In this document: in pieces, positions 44,260 through 52,963 of the stretch
Numbering within the stretch: the first letter of the stretch is position 1
Layout of the letters: every line of letters starts with the position of its first letter
Origin: Sulfitobacter sp. DFL-14
GTDB taxonomy: Bacteria > Pseudomonadota > Alphaproteobacteria > Rhodobacterales > Rhodobacteraceae
Reading direction: 5' to 3'
Assembly (NCBI RefSeq): GCF_003335585.1
Contig: NZ_QBFD01000015.1
Coordinates: 444,304 to 508,303 of the forward strand
Length of the DNA: 64,000 nucleotides
The notes under the pieces: model-generated
Databases searched by the model: none
The model's input: the letters and a program-made list of their open reading frames with translations, nothing else
Told to the model about the DNA's origin: nothing
Translations under genes and position numbers: made by a program

Positions 44260-44460
44260 GTGACCCTGACACCTCAACTCTGTCTTGTGACCGGTGCCGG
44301 TTGCGGCGGCTTTATCAATGGCCTGTCCGGCACCGGAAACGCGCTTTTGCAGCTGACTTTCCCCCATCGTCCCGGACCCGGTGACAGCGGTGACCATCGT
44401 TGCGCTGATGTCGGTCCTCGCAGGCCTTCAGGGCCCGAGCTGTGACGTCCAGATCCAATG
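44260..44460 (+). pseudogene. Remnant of a TauE/SafE family membrane transporter gene
   Basis: Starting at the GTG 44260, a frame reads VTLTPQLCLVTGAGCGGFIN and continues GLSGTGNALLQL, like the N-terminus of TauE/SafE (sulfite exporter) proteins. About 44368 the similarity continues in another frame: DPVTAVTIVALMSVLAGLQG, matching the family's second segment. The frame then ends in a stop near 44470. A frameshift and loss of the remaining 200 or so residues make this a decayed fragment. It fills most of the gap between gyrB and the paa operon. Confidence 0.5.
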
Positions 44461-44498
44461 TGTTACTTAATCCTCAATATATTACCAAACAAGTAACA
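44461..44498. promoter_or_regulatory. Inverted repeat upstream of the paa operon, candidate PaaX operator
   Basis: TGTTACTT (44461-44468) and its exact complement AAGTAACA (44491-44498) are separated by 22 AT-rich bases, 56 bases before the thiolase ATG. A PaaX-family regulator is encoded at the end of the operon. That the site belongs to it is inferred from position only. Confidence 0.4.
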
Positions 44499-44553
44499 TT
44501 TACCTTGTTCCGAATCGCAACCAGAGTTAAAATCAACCAAAGAGGAGAACTAC

Positions 44554-45759
44554 ATGCAGGCTTTCATCTGCGACGCGCAACGTACGGCAATTGGCCGCTT
44601 CGGTGGTGCACTGGCATCCGTCCGCGCTGACGATCTGGCAGCGGCCCCCATCGCGGCACTGATGGCGCGCAATCCGGATGTGGATTGGTCGCGCGTCGAT
44701 GACGTGATCATGGGCTGCGCCAACCAGGCTGGCGAAGACAACCGGAACGTGGCGCGTATGGCCGCCTTGCTGGCGGGGCTGCCCGTCGACGTTCCGGGCG
44801 CAACCATCAACCGGCTCTGCGCCTCCGGCATGGACGCCGTTGGCTCTGCCGCTCGTGCAATCCGCGCGGGCGACATCGATCTTGCCATCGCCGGTGGCGT
44901 CGAAAGCATGACGCGTGCACCCTTCGTGATGCCCAAGGCAGAAACCGCCTTTTCACGCAGCAACGCTGTCTATGACACGACCATCGGCTGGCGCTTCGTC
45001 AACCCGAAGATGAAGTCGCAATATGGCGTCGATTCGATGCCCGAAACCGCCGACAATGTCGCTGCCGACCATGATGTCAGCCGTGCCGACCAGGATGCAT
45101 TTGCCCTGCGCAGCCAGGAACGCTGGGCTGCCGCAGATGCTGCTGGCGTCTTTGCCGATGAAATCACGCCGGTCACGATCCCTCAACGCAAGGGTGACCC
45201 GATTGTCGTGGACCGCGACGAACATCCGCGCCCCCAGACCACCAGCGACGCCCTGGGCAAGCTGCGCGCGATCAACGGGCCGGACCTGACCGTAACCGCC
45301 GGCAACGCCTCTGGCGTCAATGACGGTGCCGCGGCGTTGCTGATCGCATCCGAACAGGCCACCAGGGATCACAACCTGACGCCGATCGCCCGCGTGGTCG
45401 CCATGTCCGCCGCCGGTGTGGAACCGCGCGTCATGGGCATTGGCCCGATCCCCGCCTGCAAAAAGGTGCTGGCCCGCGCCGGGCTGACCATCGACCAGAT
45501 GGATGTGATCGAGCTGAACGAGGCTTTTGCCTCCCAGGGGCTCGCCACCCTGCGCGCCCTCGGCGTGGCGGACGACGCGCCGCATGTAAACGCCAATGGC
45601 GGGGCCATCGCCATCGGACATCCCCTGGGCATGTCCGGTGCACGCCTTGTGATGACCGCTGCCTTGCAACTGAAACGCACGGGCGGACGTTATGCCCTGT
45701 GTACCATGTGTGTGGGTGTTGGTCAGGGTGTCGCCCTGATCCTCGAACGCACAAGCTGA
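44554..45759 (+). CDS. paaJ: 3-oxoadipyl-CoA/3-oxo-5,6-dehydrosuberyl-CoA thiolase
   Basis: 401 residues. Thiolase catalytic residues: C89 in INRLCASGMDAVG, the His in ANGGAIAIGHPLGMSGARL and the late Cys in CTMCVGVGQG. It performs the final thiolytic cleavages of phenylacetate degradation to acetyl-CoA and succinyl-CoA, and the same enzyme type (PcaF) serves protocatechuate breakdown. Its place as first gene of the paa operon points to PaaJ. AGAGGAG lies before the ATG. Confidence 0.88.
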   Translation: MQAFICDAQRTAIGRFGGALASVRADDLAAAPIAALMARNPDVDWSRVDDVIMGCANQAGEDNRNVARMAALLAGLPVDVPGATINRLCASGMDAVGSAARAIRAGDIDLAIAGGVESMTRAPFVMPKAETAFSRSNAVYDTTIGWRFVNPKMKSQYGVDSMPETADNVAADHDVSRADQDAFALRSQERWAAADAAGVFADEITPVTIPQRKGDPIVVDRDEHPRPQTTSDALGKLRAINGPDLTVTAGNASGVNDGAAALLIASEQATRDHNLTPIARVVAMSAAGVEPRVMGIGPIPACKKVLARAGLTIDQMDVIELNEAFASQGLATLRALGVADDAPHVNANGGAIAIGHPLGMSGARLVMTAALQLKRTGGRYALCTMCVGVGQGVALILERTS

Positions 45760-45784
45760 ATGTTAACCTGAAAGGACGGATTCT

Positions 45785-46777
45785 ATGTATGCACAGATGA
45801 TCAAGTCTACCGGTGAAGGCGTCAAATCCCTTGACGATATGGAACCGGATGAACGCGCCTTTCAGGAACGCATCAACGCGGGCGGCAAGATCGAGCCGAA
45901 GGACTGGATGCCGGAAGGCTATCGCAAGAACCTGATCCGCCAGATCGGTCAGCACGCCCATTCCGAAATCGTTGGCCAGTTGCCCGAGGGCAACTGGATC
46001 ACGCGCGCCCCGACGCTGGAGCGCAAGGCGATCCTGCTGGCCAAGGTCCAGGATGAGGCCGGTCACGGCCTCTACCTCTATTGCGCGGCGGAAACGCTGG
46101 GCGTGACCCGCGACCAGCTGACCCGCGACCTGTTGTCGGGCAAGATGAAGTATTCGTCGATCTTCAACTATCCGACCCTGACATGGGCCGACATGGGGGC
46201 CGTCGGCTGGCTGGTCGACGGAGCCGCGATCATGAACCAGGTGCCGCTGCAGCGCACATCATACGGGCCCTATGCCCGCGCGATGGTGCGGATCTGCAAG
46301 GAGGAATCCTTCCACCAGCGCCAGGGCTTCGACATCATGATGAAGATGGCCAAGGGCACCGAGGCGCAGCGCAAGATGGCACAGGATGCGCTGAACCGGT
46401 TCTGGTATCCATCGCTGATGATGTTCGGCCCCTCGGATGCGGAATCGGTGCATTCCGCGCAATCCATGGCCTGGAAGATCAAGATGAACTCCAACGACGA
46501 GCTGCGCCAGAAATTCGTCGATCAGACCGCGCCGCAGGCCGAATATCTGGGCCTCACGATTCCCGACGAGAACCTGAAGTTCAACGAGGAAACCGGGCAT
46601 TACGAATTCTCCGAACCCGACTGGGACGAATTCTTTGACGTGCTCAAGGGCAATGGCCCCTGCAACACCGAACGGCTGGAAGACCGCAACCGCGCCTGGA
46701 ACGAAGGCCGCTGGGTGCGCGAAGGTCTGCTGGCCCACGCCGAAAAGAAACGCAAAACCGCCATCGCGGCGGAGTGA
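45785..46777 (+). CDS. paaA: Phenylacetyl-CoA epoxidase subunit PaaA (catalytic)
   Basis: 330 residues, the typical length. The di-iron ligand helices are visible: [13 protein letters not shown] and [12 protein letters not shown] (ExxH), and [12 protein letters not shown] (ExxH). It activates oxygen to form the ring-1,2-epoxide of phenylacetyl-CoA, together with PaaBCE. It follows paaJ by 25 bases and is separated from paaB by two hairpins. Confidence 0.96.
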   Translation: MYAQMIKSTGEGVKSLDDMEPDERAFQERINAGGKIEPKDWMPEGYRKNLIRQIGQHAHSEIVGQLPEGNWITRAPTLERKAILLAKVQDEAGHGLYLYCAAETLGVTRDQLTRDLLSGKMKYSSIFNYPTLTWADMGAVGWLVDGAAIMNQVPLQRTSYGPYARAMVRICKEESFHQRQGFDIMMKMAKGTEAQRKMAQDALNRFWYPSLMMFGPSDAESVHSAQSMAWKIKMNSNDELRQKFVDQTAPQAEYLGLTIPDENLKFNEETGHYEFSEPDWDEFFDVLKGNGPCNTERLEDRNRAWNEGRWVREGLLAHAEKKRKTAIAAE

Positions 46778-46822
46778 CCAATTCCCTGAAAGGAATTGGT
46801 CAAAGGTTTTCGAAAACTTTTG
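46777..46822. repeat. Two tandem hairpins between paaA and paaB
   Basis: A 9-bp stem (46777-46785 with 46792-46800, loop CTGAAA) is followed directly by a 22-base near-palindrome (46801-46822) with core GTTTTCGAAAAC and a single G-T mismatch. Same core and same paired arrangement as between dnaN and recF. Probably an mRNA-level stabiliser or attenuator after paaA. Confidence 0.65.
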
Positions 46823-46850
46823 CCCCCACCCCTGACAGGAGGACGCCCAG

Positions 46851-47195
46851 ATGAGCAGCCCCGAATCCAGTCCCTATTCCGACACCGATGCCGCGCCCCA
46901 CGGCAAGGCACGGGCAACCGAATGGCCGCTTTGGGAAATCTTCATCCGCGGCCAGCACGGGTTGAGCCACAGGCATGTGGGCAGCCTGCACGCCGCCGAT
47001 GCGGAGAGCGCAATTAAGAACGCGCGCGACGTTTACACACGCCGCAACGAGGGTGTCAGCATCTGGGCCGTCCCGGCCAGCGCAATTGCCGCCTCTTCCC
47101 CGGAAGAGAAAGGCGCGCTTTATGAACCGGCGAACGACAAGGTTTATCGCCACCCGACGTTCTTTGACATTCCAGACGAAGTGGGGGCGATGTGA
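46851..47195 (+). CDS. paaB: Phenylacetyl-CoA epoxidase subunit PaaB
   Basis: 114 residues; most PaaB proteins have about 95, and the extra residues are the polar N-terminus before WPLWEIFIRGQHGLSH. Family stretches are FIRGQHGLSHRHVGSLHAAD and ARDVYTRRNEGVSIWAVP. It bridges PaaAC subcomplexes. A GGAGG site lies before the ATG at 46851, and the stop overlaps the paaC start. Confidence 0.93.
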   Translation: MSSPESSPYSDTDAAPHGKARATEWPLWEIFIRGQHGLSHRHVGSLHAADAESAIKNARDVYTRRNEGVSIWAVPASAIAASSPEEKGALYEPANDKVYRHPTFFDIPDEVGAM

Positions 47196-47947
47196 GCGAC
47201 GCCCTCTTTGAATTTCTCTGCCGGATGGGGGACAATACCCTGGTCCTGGGGCATCGCATCTCTGAATGGTGCGGCGTTGCACCCGTGCTTGAAGAGGACA
47301 TCGCGCTGGCCAACACCGCGCTGGATCTGATCGGGCAGACGCAGCTTTGGCTCGGGCTCGCGGGTGAGGTCGAGGACAAGGGCCGCGACGCCGACCGCCT
47401 CGCCTTTCACCGGGATGTCTGGGATTTCCGCAATCTGCTGCTGGTCGAACAGCCCAACGGCGACTTCGGCCGCACCATGATGCGCCAGTTCCTGTTCGAC
47501 GGCTGGCATCTGGCGCAACTCAAGGGGCTGATGGGCTCCGACAACGACCAGATTGCGGCGATTGCAGAGAAATCCGTGAAGGAAGTCACCTATCACCATG
47601 AGCGGGCCACCGACACGGTGATCGGCCTGGGCGACGGGACAGAGGAAAGCCACAAGCGGATGCAGGCCGCGCTGGACCGGCTCTATCCCTATGTGGGCGA
47701 GATGTTCATCTCGGACGCGGTGGACGAGGAGATGGTCAGCGCGGGCATCGCGCCCGATCCGGCATCGCTGCGCCCCGGTTACGACGCGATGCTTGATGCG
47801 GTCCTGACCGAGGCGACATTGCAGAAACCGGCAGACGATTTTGCCCACAAGGGCGGGAAATCGGGCGCGCGGCATACCGAGCATCTGGGCCATATGCTGA
47901 CCCAGATGCAATGGCTGCAGCGGGCCTACCCGGATGCCACATGGTAA
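47192..47947 (+). CDS. paaC: Phenylacetyl-CoA epoxidase subunit PaaC (structural)
   Basis: 251 residues. Ferritin-like fold related to PaaA: DNTLVLGHRISEWCG, ANTALDLIGQTQLWLG, and KSVKEVTYHHERATD. The GTG start overlaps the paaB stop (GTGA). PaaC forms the stable heterodimer with PaaA but lacks the catalytic iron site. Confidence 0.95.
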   Translation: MSDALFEFLCRMGDNTLVLGHRISEWCGVAPVLEEDIALANTALDLIGQTQLWLGLAGEVEDKGRDADRLAFHRDVWDFRNLLLVEQPNGDFGRTMMRQFLFDGWHLAQLKGLMGSDNDQIAAIAEKSVKEVTYHHERATDTVIGLGDGTEESHKRMQAALDRLYPYVGEMFISDAVDEEMVSAGIAPDPASLRPGYDAMLDAVLTEATLQKPADDFAHKGGKSGARHTEHLGHMLTQMQWLQRAYPDATW

Positions 47948-48408
47948 CCGAAAAACCCTCGTTAGAGTCTGTTTGGTCCTGGCTTTCTGCCGTGCCCGAC
48001 CCGGAAATCCCGGTGATTTCCCTGACCGATCTGGGCATCATCCGTGATGTGCAATGGCGGGACGAGACGCTTGAGGTCACGGTGACACCGACTTATTCCG
48101 GCTGCCCGGCCACCAGCATCATCAATCTGGACATCGAAACCGCCCTGCGCGCGAAGGGGATCGAGAAACTGACGCTGAAGCGGCAGCTTTCCCCGGCCTG
48201 GACCACCGACTGGCTGACCGACACGGGCAAGGCCAGGCTGGAGGAATACGGCATCGCCCCGCCCCGGCCCGCCGGTGGCCCGCAACACTGCCCGCGCTGC
48301 AAATCGACCCAGGTGGAAAAGATCAGCCAGTTTGGATCAACCCCCTGCAAGGCGCAGTGGCGCTGCCAGTCCTGTCTAGAACCCTTCGACTATTTCAAAT
48401 GTATCTGA
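47941..48408 (+). CDS. paaD: PaaD, iron-sulfur cluster carrier/assembly protein for the epoxidase
   Basis: 155 residues from the ATG at 47941, which overlaps the end of paaC; an in-frame ATG at 47911 lies inside paaC and is less likely. The MIP18/DUF59-type N-terminal domain has VPDPEIPVISLTDLG and TYSGCPATSII, and the C-terminal zinc-ribbon-like CPRCKST...CQSCLEPFDYFKC is typical. It is thought to mature the iron-sulfur cluster of PaaE. Confidence 0.94.
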   Translation: MVTEKPSLESVWSWLSAVPDPEIPVISLTDLGIIRDVQWRDETLEVTVTPTYSGCPATSIINLDIETALRAKGIEKLTLKRQLSPAWTTDWLTDTGKARLEEYGIAPPRPAGGPQHCPRCKSTQVEKISQFGSTPCKAQWRCQSCLEPFDYFKCI

Positions 48409-48417
48409 GGCGCTGAC

Positions 48418-49482
48418 ATGAGCCAGTTTCACCCCGTAACAGTGACTGATATTCACCACACGATCCGTGATGCCGTGGTGCTGACGCTGGAGCCGGAAAG
48501 CCCCGACGCCTTTGCCTTTACCCAGGGCCAGTACCTGACCTTCAAGCAGGATTTCGACGGCACCGAACTGCGCCGCAACTATTCGATCTGCGCCGGTCTG
48601 GACGACGGCAAGTTACAGGTGGGGATCAAGAAGGTGGATGGCGGTGCCTTTTCCACCTTTGCCAATGAGACTCTCAAGGTCGGCGACACACTCCATGTCA
48701 TGCCGCCGCAGGGCAAGTTTTTCACCGCGTTAGAGCCTGATCGCGCCAAGAATTACCTCGGCTTTGCCGGTGGGTCAGGCATCACGCCGGTCTTGTCGAT
48801 CCTCAAGACCGTGCTGAAACGTGAACCGAAATCCACCTTCACGCTGGTCTATGCCAACCGCGCGGTGAACACGATCATGTTCCGCGAGGAGCTGGAAGAC
48901 CTCAAGAACCGCTACATGGGGCGGCTGACCATCATCCACATGCTGGAATCCGGGCAGGACATCGACCTGTTCACCGGCCGCGTGGATCAGGAAAAATGCA
49001 CACGCCTATTCAAGCAATGGATCGACGTTGACAGCATCGACACCGCCTTCATCTGCGGCCCCGAACCGATGATGCTGGCCATTGCCGACAGCCTGAAAGG
49101 CCACGGGTTAGAGCATGACCACATCAAGTTCGAACTGTTCAGCGAAAGCCAGCAGGGCCAGCTTGCCAAAAAGGAGATGGCCAAGCGCAGCGAGGGTCAG
49201 AAGGGCACCGAGATCACCGTGATCATCGAAGGGGCCGAACGCAGCTTTACCATGCAGAAGGGTCAATCCGTGCTGGAAGCCGCGCTGGAGAACGGGCAGG
49301 ATGCGCCGTTTTCCTGCAAGGCCGGTGTCTGTTCCACCTGCATGGGCAAGGTCCTTGAGGGCGAGGTCGAGATGATCAGCAACCACGCGCTTGAGGATTA
49401 CGAGGTCGAACGCGGCTACGTGCTGACCTGCCAGTCCTATCCGCTAAGCGACAAGCTCATCATAGACTACGACACACATTAA
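48418..49482 (+). CDS. paaE: Phenylacetyl-CoA epoxidase reductase subunit PaaE
   Basis: 354 residues. FAD-binding part with LRRNYSICAG, NADPH-binding part with GFAGGSGITPVLSIL and FICGPEPMM, and a C-terminal plant-type [2Fe-2S] ferredoxin domain (CKAGVCSTCMGKV and a later Cys in YVLTCQSYP). It passes electrons from NADPH to the PaaAC di-iron centre. Confidence 0.96.
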   Translation: MSQFHPVTVTDIHHTIRDAVVLTLEPESPDAFAFTQGQYLTFKQDFDGTELRRNYSICAGLDDGKLQVGIKKVDGGAFSTFANETLKVGDTLHVMPPQGKFFTALEPDRAKNYLGFAGGSGITPVLSILKTVLKREPKSTFTLVYANRAVNTIMFREELEDLKNRYMGRLTIIHMLESGQDIDLFTGRVDQEKCTRLFKQWIDVDSIDTAFICGPEPMMLAIADSLKGHGLEHDHIKFELFSESQQGQLAKKEMAKRSEGQKGTEITVIIEGAERSFTMQKGQSVLEAALENGQDAPFSCKAGVCSTCMGKVLEGEVEMISNHALEDYEVERGYVLTCQSYPLSDKLIIDYDTH

Positions 49483-49491
49483 GGAGCCGAT

Positions 49492-51516
49492 ATGCTCGAC
49501 GTTTCCAGTTACGCCGCCGGACAATGGATCGCACCGGGGGCCGGCGCCCGCACCATCGCCAGCGCGATCACCGGCAATGTGATCGCCCATGCCGGAAACG
49601 ACGCACTGGATGTGCAGGCAATGCTGTCCTACGCCCGCGACACCGGCGGGCGCGCGCTGCGCAAGATGACGTTCCATGACCGCGCGCGGATGCTGAAGGC
49701 GCTGGCGGGCTATCTGAACGACAGCAAGCAGGCGCTCTATGACCTCAGCTACGACACCGGCGCCACGCTGCCGGATCACAGGATCGACGTGGACGGCGGG
49801 ATTGGCACGATGATGGTCTTTGCCGCCAAGGGGCGGCGCGAGATGCCGGATGCGCATGTCTATCTGGACGGTCCGCCCGAACAACTGGGGCGCGGCGGGC
49901 AGTTCTTTGGCCGCCATATCTGCACGCCGTTGCAGGGTGTCGCGGTGCATATCAACGCCTTCAACTTCCCGGTCTGGGGGATGCTGGAGAAACTGGCGCC
50001 GACCCTGCTGGCCGGGGTGCCCGCCATCGTGAAACCCGCCACCGCCACCTGTTATGTGACAGAGGCCTGCGTGCGCATGATGCTGGAAAGCGGCCTGCTG
50101 CCAAAGGGTGCCTTGCAACTGGTCACTGGCGGCCTTGGCGACATGCTGGATCATCTGGAGTGCCAGGATGCGGTCGCCTTTACCGGATCCGCCGACACCG
50201 CGCTCAAGCTGCGCGGCAATCCCCGGCTGATGCAGAATTCCGTGCGCTTCGCCTCGGAGCAGGACAGCCTGAACGCCAGCGTCCTCGGCCCCGATGCCAC
50301 ACCCGGCACGCCGGAATTCGATCTCTTCGTCAAGGAAGTCCAGCGCGAGATGACCGCGAAGGCCGGCCAGAAATGCACGGCGATCCGGCGCATCATGGTC
50401 CCGAATGCCTTGATAGAGCCTGTTATCGCGGCCATCAGCGAAAGACTGGGCAAGATCGTCATCGGGGATCCCCGGCTTGAATCCACTGGTATGGGCGCGC
50501 TGGTTTCCTCCAGCCAGAAACGCGATGTGCTGGAAAAAGCCGCCACCATCGGCGCAGAAGCCGAGCGCGTGTTTGGCAACCCCGACGACTTCGCGGTCGA
50601 AGGCGCGGACAGGGACAAGGGCGCATTCCTGCCGCCCATGTTGTTCCACTGCGCCGATCCCGACAGCGCGGTCAGGGTGCATGACACCGAAGCCTTCGGC
50701 CCGGTTTCGACAATCATGCCCTACCGCGATCTGCCCCATGCGGTCCAGCTTCTGAACAAGGGCAAGGGATCGCTCGTCGCATCCGTCATCACCAATGACG
50801 GCGATGTCGCGCGCGAGATCACGCTGGGGGCCGCTGCCTTTCACGGGCGGCTCTACTTCAACAACCGCGCTTCGATGAAAGAGGCGACCGGTCACGGCGC
50901 ACCCCTGCCCCACATGGTTCACGGCGGCCCCGGCCGCGCAGGCGGTGGCGAAGAGCTGGGCGGCATCCGCGGCGTCATGCATTACATGCAGCGCACCGCC
51001 GTGCAGGGCAGCCCCGACATCCTGACCGCCATCGGTCAGCAATGGGTGCCCGGCGCGACAGAGATTTCGGACCGGACCCATCCCTTCACCCGGACATTTG
51101 ATCAGCTTGACCTGGGCGAGACCTTCAATTCGCCCGCCCGCACCGTGACACTGGACGATATCGAGGCATTTGCCCATTTCACCGGCGATACCTTCTATGC
51201 CCATATGGACGACGAAGCCGCCAGGGCGAACCCTTTCTTTCCGGGCCGCGTGGCGCATGGCTACCTGCTGCTCAGCTTTGCCGCGGGGCTGTTCGTTCAG
51301 CCCGATCCGGGGCCGGTTCTGGCCAACACCGGTCTGGACAACCTGCGTTTCATGGAACCGGTCGCGGCGGGCGACAGCATCAAGGTGCGCCTGAGCGTCA
51401 AGCACAAGACACCGCGCAACGACGACTATGGTGAGGTCCGCTGGCATGTTACCCTCACCAATCAAAGCGACAAACCCGTTGCCGAATATGAACTGCTGAC
51501 CATGAATGCGTACTGA
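49492..51516 (+). CDS. paaZ: Bifunctional oxepin-CoA hydrolase / 3-oxo-5,6-dehydrosuberyl-CoA semialdehyde dehydrogenase
   Basis: 674 residues. The N-terminal aldehyde dehydrogenase domain (1-520) has E256 (FASEQDSLN) and C295 (GQKCTAI), the known catalytic positions. The C-terminal MaoC-type hotdog hydratase domain (about 540-674) has FAHFTGDTFYAHMDDEAA and the following FPGRVAHGYLLLS. It opens the oxepin ring and oxidises the aldehyde product. Ten bases after paaE; the end overlaps the regulator gene by 11 bases. Confidence 0.95.
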   Translation: MLDVSSYAAGQWIAPGAGARTIASAITGNVIAHAGNDALDVQAMLSYARDTGGRALRKMTFHDRARMLKALAGYLNDSKQALYDLSYDTGATLPDHRIDVDGGIGTMMVFAAKGRREMPDAHVYLDGPPEQLGRGGQFFGRHICTPLQGVAVHINAFNFPVWGMLEKLAPTLLAGVPAIVKPATATCYVTEACVRMMLESGLLPKGALQLVTGGLGDMLDHLECQDAVAFTGSADTALKLRGNPRLMQNSVRFASEQDSLNASVLGPDATPGTPEFDLFVKEVQREMTAKAGQKCTAIRRIMVPNALIEPVIAAISERLGKIVIGDPRLESTGMGALVSSSQKRDVLEKAATIGAEAERVFGNPDDFAVEGADRDKGAFLPPMLFHCADPDSAVRVHDTEAFGPVSTIMPYRDLPHAVQLLNKGKGSLVASVITNDGDVAREITLGAAAFHGRLYFNNRASMKEATGHGAPLPHMVHGGPGRAGGGEELGGIRGVMHYMQRTAVQGSPDILTAIGQQWVPGATEISDRTHPFTRTFDQLDLGETFNSPARTVTLDDIEAFAHFTGDTFYAHMDDEAARANPFFPGRVAHGYLLLSFAAGLFVQPDPGPVLANTGLDNLRFMEPVAAGDSIKVRLSVKHKTPRNDDYGEVRWHVTLTNQSDKPVAEYELLTMNAY

Positions 51517-52282
51517 GAATTTCATCACGCTGACGGCCCCCCTGCGTGCCGTAGGCGGCGGGCGGGTGTGGTCCCTGATGATCAGTCTCTTCGGTGATCT
51601 GGCGCAGGAGCAGGGAACCGCCATCGACGGTCCGGTACTGTCCGCGATGATGACCCTGCTTGAAGTCAAGCCCGAAGCCGCCCGCGTTGCCCTGCACCGG
51701 TTGCGCAACGATGGTTGGGTGAAGTCCGACAAGGTCGGGCGCATCAGCCGCCACAGCCTGACCGAAAAAGGACGTGCCGAAAGCGCGGCGGCCACCCCGC
51801 GCATCTATTCCACTCCCGACGACGGATCCGGTGGCTGGCAACTGGTCCTGCTGGAAACGGCCGAGGATCAGACCGTTGCGCGCATGGGCCACCTGGGCTT
51901 TACCCCGCTCGCGCCGCGCCTTTTCGTGGGGCCTGCCGATGCAGTCTCGCCTCCCGGCGCGCTGAGCCTTCCAGGCACCACCGCACCGGACTGGCTGCGC
52001 GCGCAGCTTCACACGGAGCCGCTGGTTACCGCCTATGCCAATCTGGCCCAAACCCTGAAAAAGCTGGCAGCAGATCTGCCGGAAAGCGACACGATGACCC
52101 CGTTGCAAATTGCCGTGCTCAGGGGGTTGATCGTGCACAACTGGCGGCGGCTGGTCCTGAAAAACCCGCCACTGCCCCTGGTTCTGACGGACCCGGACGG
52201 ACCGGCACGGCAATCTCATCTGATGGTCGCCGATCTTCTGGCCCGTTTCCCCCGCCCGTCCCTGCGTGATCTGAACACCTGA
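51506..52282 (+). CDS. paaX: PaaX-family transcriptional regulator
   Basis: 258 residues with an N-terminal winged-helix segment (VKPEAARVALHRLRNDGWV) and the PaaX-type middle and C-terminal domains. Family members repress phenylacetate genes and respond to phenylacetyl-CoA. Being the last gene of the operon and overlapping paaZ, it likely autoregulates with the operon. The target site may be the repeat at 44461-44498. Confidence 0.85.
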   Translation: MRTENFITLTAPLRAVGGGRVWSLMISLFGDLAQEQGTAIDGPVLSAMMTLLEVKPEAARVALHRLRNDGWVKSDKVGRISRHSLTEKGRAESAAATPRIYSTPDDGSGGWQLVLLETAEDQTVARMGHLGFTPLAPRLFVGPADAVSPPGALSLPGTTAPDWLRAQLHTEPLVTAYANLAQTLKKLAADLPESDTMTPLQIAVLRGLIVHNWRRLVLKNPPLPLVLTDPDGPARQSHLMVADLLARFPRPSLRDLNT

Positions 52283-52348
52283 TCCGACACCAGCGGGCCG
52301 GAACGCAACGCGCTTTCCCCAGAAGCGCAGGCAGGATATAGCGTCTGC

Positions 52349-52963
52349 ATGACAAACACACTCCATCAGAACGATCTGCCTGATGACCTGGACCTTGGAC
52401 CGGTTGTCGCCATCGACTGCGAGACAATGGGCCTGAACCCGCACCGCGACAGGCTCTGCGTGGTGCAGCTTTCTGCAGGGGACGGCAACGCCCACCTGGT
52501 CCAGATTGCCAAAGGGCAGACCGAGGCACCGAACCTCTGCAAGCTCCTGCAAGACCCGGAGGTGCTGAAGCTGTTTCATTTTGGCCGGTTCGACATTGCC
52601 GCCATGATGAATGCCTTTGGCGTCCTGACGGCACCGGTCTATTGCACCAAGATTGCCAGCCGTCTCGTGCGCACCTACACCGACCGGCACGGGCTGGCAA
52701 AACTGCTTCAGGAGCTGCTGGGCATCGACATTTCCAAGCAACAGCAATCCAGCGACTGGGGCGCTGCCAAACTGACCAATGCGCAGCTTGACTATGCCGC
52801 ATCCGACGTTCTGTACCTGCATCAGCTGCGCGACCGGCTGGATGAGATGCTGGAACGTGAAGGCCGGATGGATATTGCGCAGGCCTGCTTTGATTTCCTG
52901 CCCTCGCGCGCAAAGCTCGATCTGCTGGGCTGGCCAGACACGGACATCTTTGCACACATATGA
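52349..52963 (+). CDS. RNase D-like 3'-5' exonuclease
   Basis: 204 residues, only the DEDD exonuclease domain; full-length RNase D with HRDC domains has about 370. Catalytic residues are seen in VAIDCETMGLNP (D/E), FHFGRFDIAAM (D) and LDYAASDVLYLHQL (Y...D). It may process tRNA or other RNA ends. The stop overlaps the start of kdsD. Confidence 0.9.
   Translation: MTNTLHQNDLPDDLDLGPVVAIDCETMGLNPHRDRLCVVQLSAGDGNAHLVQIAKGQTEAPNLCKLLQDPEVLKLFHFGRFDIAAMMNAFGVLTAPVYCTKIASRLVRTYTDRHGLAKLLQELLGIDISKQQQSSDWGAAKLTNAQLDYAASDVLYLHQLRDRLDEMLEREGRMDIAQACFDFLPSRAKLDLLGWPDTDIFAHI

Noticed and set aside
44239..44271. gyrB terminator
   Set aside because: TGTCAGGG and CCCTGACA can pair, but the loop is 17 bases and there is no T tract, so termination cannot be claimed.
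49444..51804. 786-codon open frame on the minus strand opposite paaZ and paaX
   Set aside because: Same cause; paaZ on the plus strand has both catalytic residues and operon context.
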